Source: Streptosporangium saharense (GTDB lineage: Bacteria; Actinomycetota; Actinomycetes; Streptosporangiales; Streptosporangiaceae). From it: a stretch of 64,000 nucleotides of DNA. The notes under the pieces are model-generated. The model searched no databases, was not told the DNA's origin, and saw nothing but the letters and a program-made list of their open reading frames with translations. A program made the position numbers and the translations under genes. Shown one piece after another: positions 63,400 through 64,000 of this stretch. Position 1 is the first letter of the stretch. Every line of letters starts with the position of its first letter. Where the stretch lies: NCBI RefSeq assembly GCF_014203715.1, contig NZ_JACHJP010000002.1, positions 124,001-188,000 of the forward strand. The letters are read 5' to 3'.

Positions 63400-63944
63400 T
63401 GGAGTTCTTCTGTTACCACCGTGACCGGCCCGGTTCGACGGCGTTGCGCCACGAGCTACTTGAGGAGCACTGGTCCTACATGGACCGGTACGCCACGGAG
63501 ATGATCGCCCGTGGCCCGACCTTCGACGGCGACACCCCGACCGGCAGCGTGCACATCCTCGACCTGCCCGATCCCGCCGCCGCCCGTGCGTTCGTCTTCG
63601 ACGAGCCCGGCTACCAGGCCGGGGCCTACCGGGACATCCTGCTGCGCCGGTGGCGCGACCTGCTGGGGCGCACCATGTGGGACTTCCCCGGCGGCCGGAC
63701 CGGCGGCGACCGTTACCTGGTGCTCGGCCTCGGCTCGGGGGAACCCGCCGACCTCACGGTCCCCACCGGCCGGGACGAGCTGGTCGCCTACGGCCCGCTG
63801 CTGTCCGATGACGGTGACACCTGGCTCGGTACGGCGGCGCTGCTCCGAGCCCCGGACACCGAAACGGCCCGCGCCGTACTGACCCAGGACAGCTACGCCA
63901 CCATCGAAGTACACAACTGGCAGTTCGGCGGCCGCCCCACCTGA
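63399..63944 (+). CDS. YciI-like protein, two-domain
   Basis: A 181-residue protein with two tandem YciI-type ferredoxin-like units: residues 1-95 (MEFFCYHRDRPGSTALRHEL, HILDLPDPAAARAFVFDEPG) and 105-180 (RYLVLGLGSGEPADL, ALLRAPDTETARAVLTQD). The family contains small oxygenase-like or binding proteins without a general function. GTG 63399 appears leaderless. It is separated from the ABC operon by 33 bp with its own -10, so it may be independent. Confidence 0.8.
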   Translation: MEFFCYHRDRPGSTALRHELLEEHWSYMDRYATEMIARGPTFDGDTPTGSVHILDLPDPAAARAFVFDEPGYQAGAYRDILLRRWRDLLGRTMWDFPGGRTGGDRYLVLGLGSGEPADLTVPTGRDELVAYGPLLSDDGDTWLGTAALLRAPDTETARAVLTQDSYATIEVHNWQFGGRPT

Positions 63945-64000
63945 CCGGCCTGGGCCTCGGGGATCAAAGGTGTGCGGTCGCCGTGAAGCTCAGCAGCAGT
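63945..64000. other. Window end, no gene called
   Basis: Only 56 bases remain. A GTG at 63990 could begin another gene on the plus strand, but six codons are not enough to say. Confidence 0.3.

Noticed and set aside
1..64000. CRISPR arrays, tRNA or rRNA genes, replication origin, riboswitch
   Set aside because: No regularly spaced identical repeats of suitable length, no cloverleaf or rRNA sequence, and no conserved riboswitch core was noticed by reading. A covariance-model search would be needed to exclude small RNAs.

Overview
The window is high-GC DNA with the habits of a filamentous actinomycete, probably of the Streptosporangiales (Nonomuraea/Streptosporangium type). The pointers are strong GC bias at third codon positions, many GTG and TTG starts, ATGA/GTGA gene overlaps, dense TetR/MarR/GntR regulators, ECF sigma factors, a CU044_5270-type protein and XRE/DUF6879 loci. 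The genus is an inference. No tRNA, rRNA or CRISPR array was recognised.

Layout. 1-8.2 kb holds the start of an ABC exporter ATPase, an amidase-TetR-MFS operon headed by a 30-bp perfect palindrome, a Tn3 transposase scrap, a secreted S33 tripeptidyl aminopeptidase, and a membrane protein/YtrA-type GntR pair. 8.67-15.07 kb is a decayed Tn3-family transposon. It has matching inverted ends and a 5-bp target duplication (ACATC), and it sits inside a serine-recombinase gene whose reading frame is restored when the element is removed on paper. It carries an intact ECF sigma factor/CU044_5270 pair plus several pseudogenes. 15.5-19.3 kb has a divergent AraC/oxidoreductase pair and a ChrB-like regulator with an MFS exporter.

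19.4-47.4 kb is the main accessory island. It contains two complete oligopeptide ABC transporter operons facing each other: plus strand 19.4-28.6 kb and minus strand 45.8-36.2 kb. Between them lies an overlapping operon of M20 peptidase, GNAT acyltransferase and N-acylamino-acid racemase (NSAR/OSBS), followed by a PucR regulator. The transporter operons also encode a prolyl oligopeptidase, an erythromycin-esterase-like protein and an AstE/AspA-type desuccinylase. Together they resemble the known succinylation-racemisation-desuccinylation route from D- to L-amino acids, joined to two peptide importers. The right-hand operon is divergent from a MocR-type regulator whose PLP lysine is replaced by histidine. 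An XRE/DUF6879 regulatory cassette sits at 33.8-36.1 kb.

47.4-64 kb is a patchwork of small regulator-target units: a RibD-like reductase, an ECF sigma factor with a SnoaL domain, MarR-SnoaL, a divergent TetR/oxidoreductase with a 7-bp-phased GTAC array, a NarL-type two-component system, an HTH_38-MarR regulator beside a beta-lactamase-fold protein, MarR-MFS, TetR-ABC exporter and a YciI-like gene. Several of these look leaderless. A 70-bp scar at 50.2 kb is a rearranged copy of sequence from 54.5-55.05 kb.
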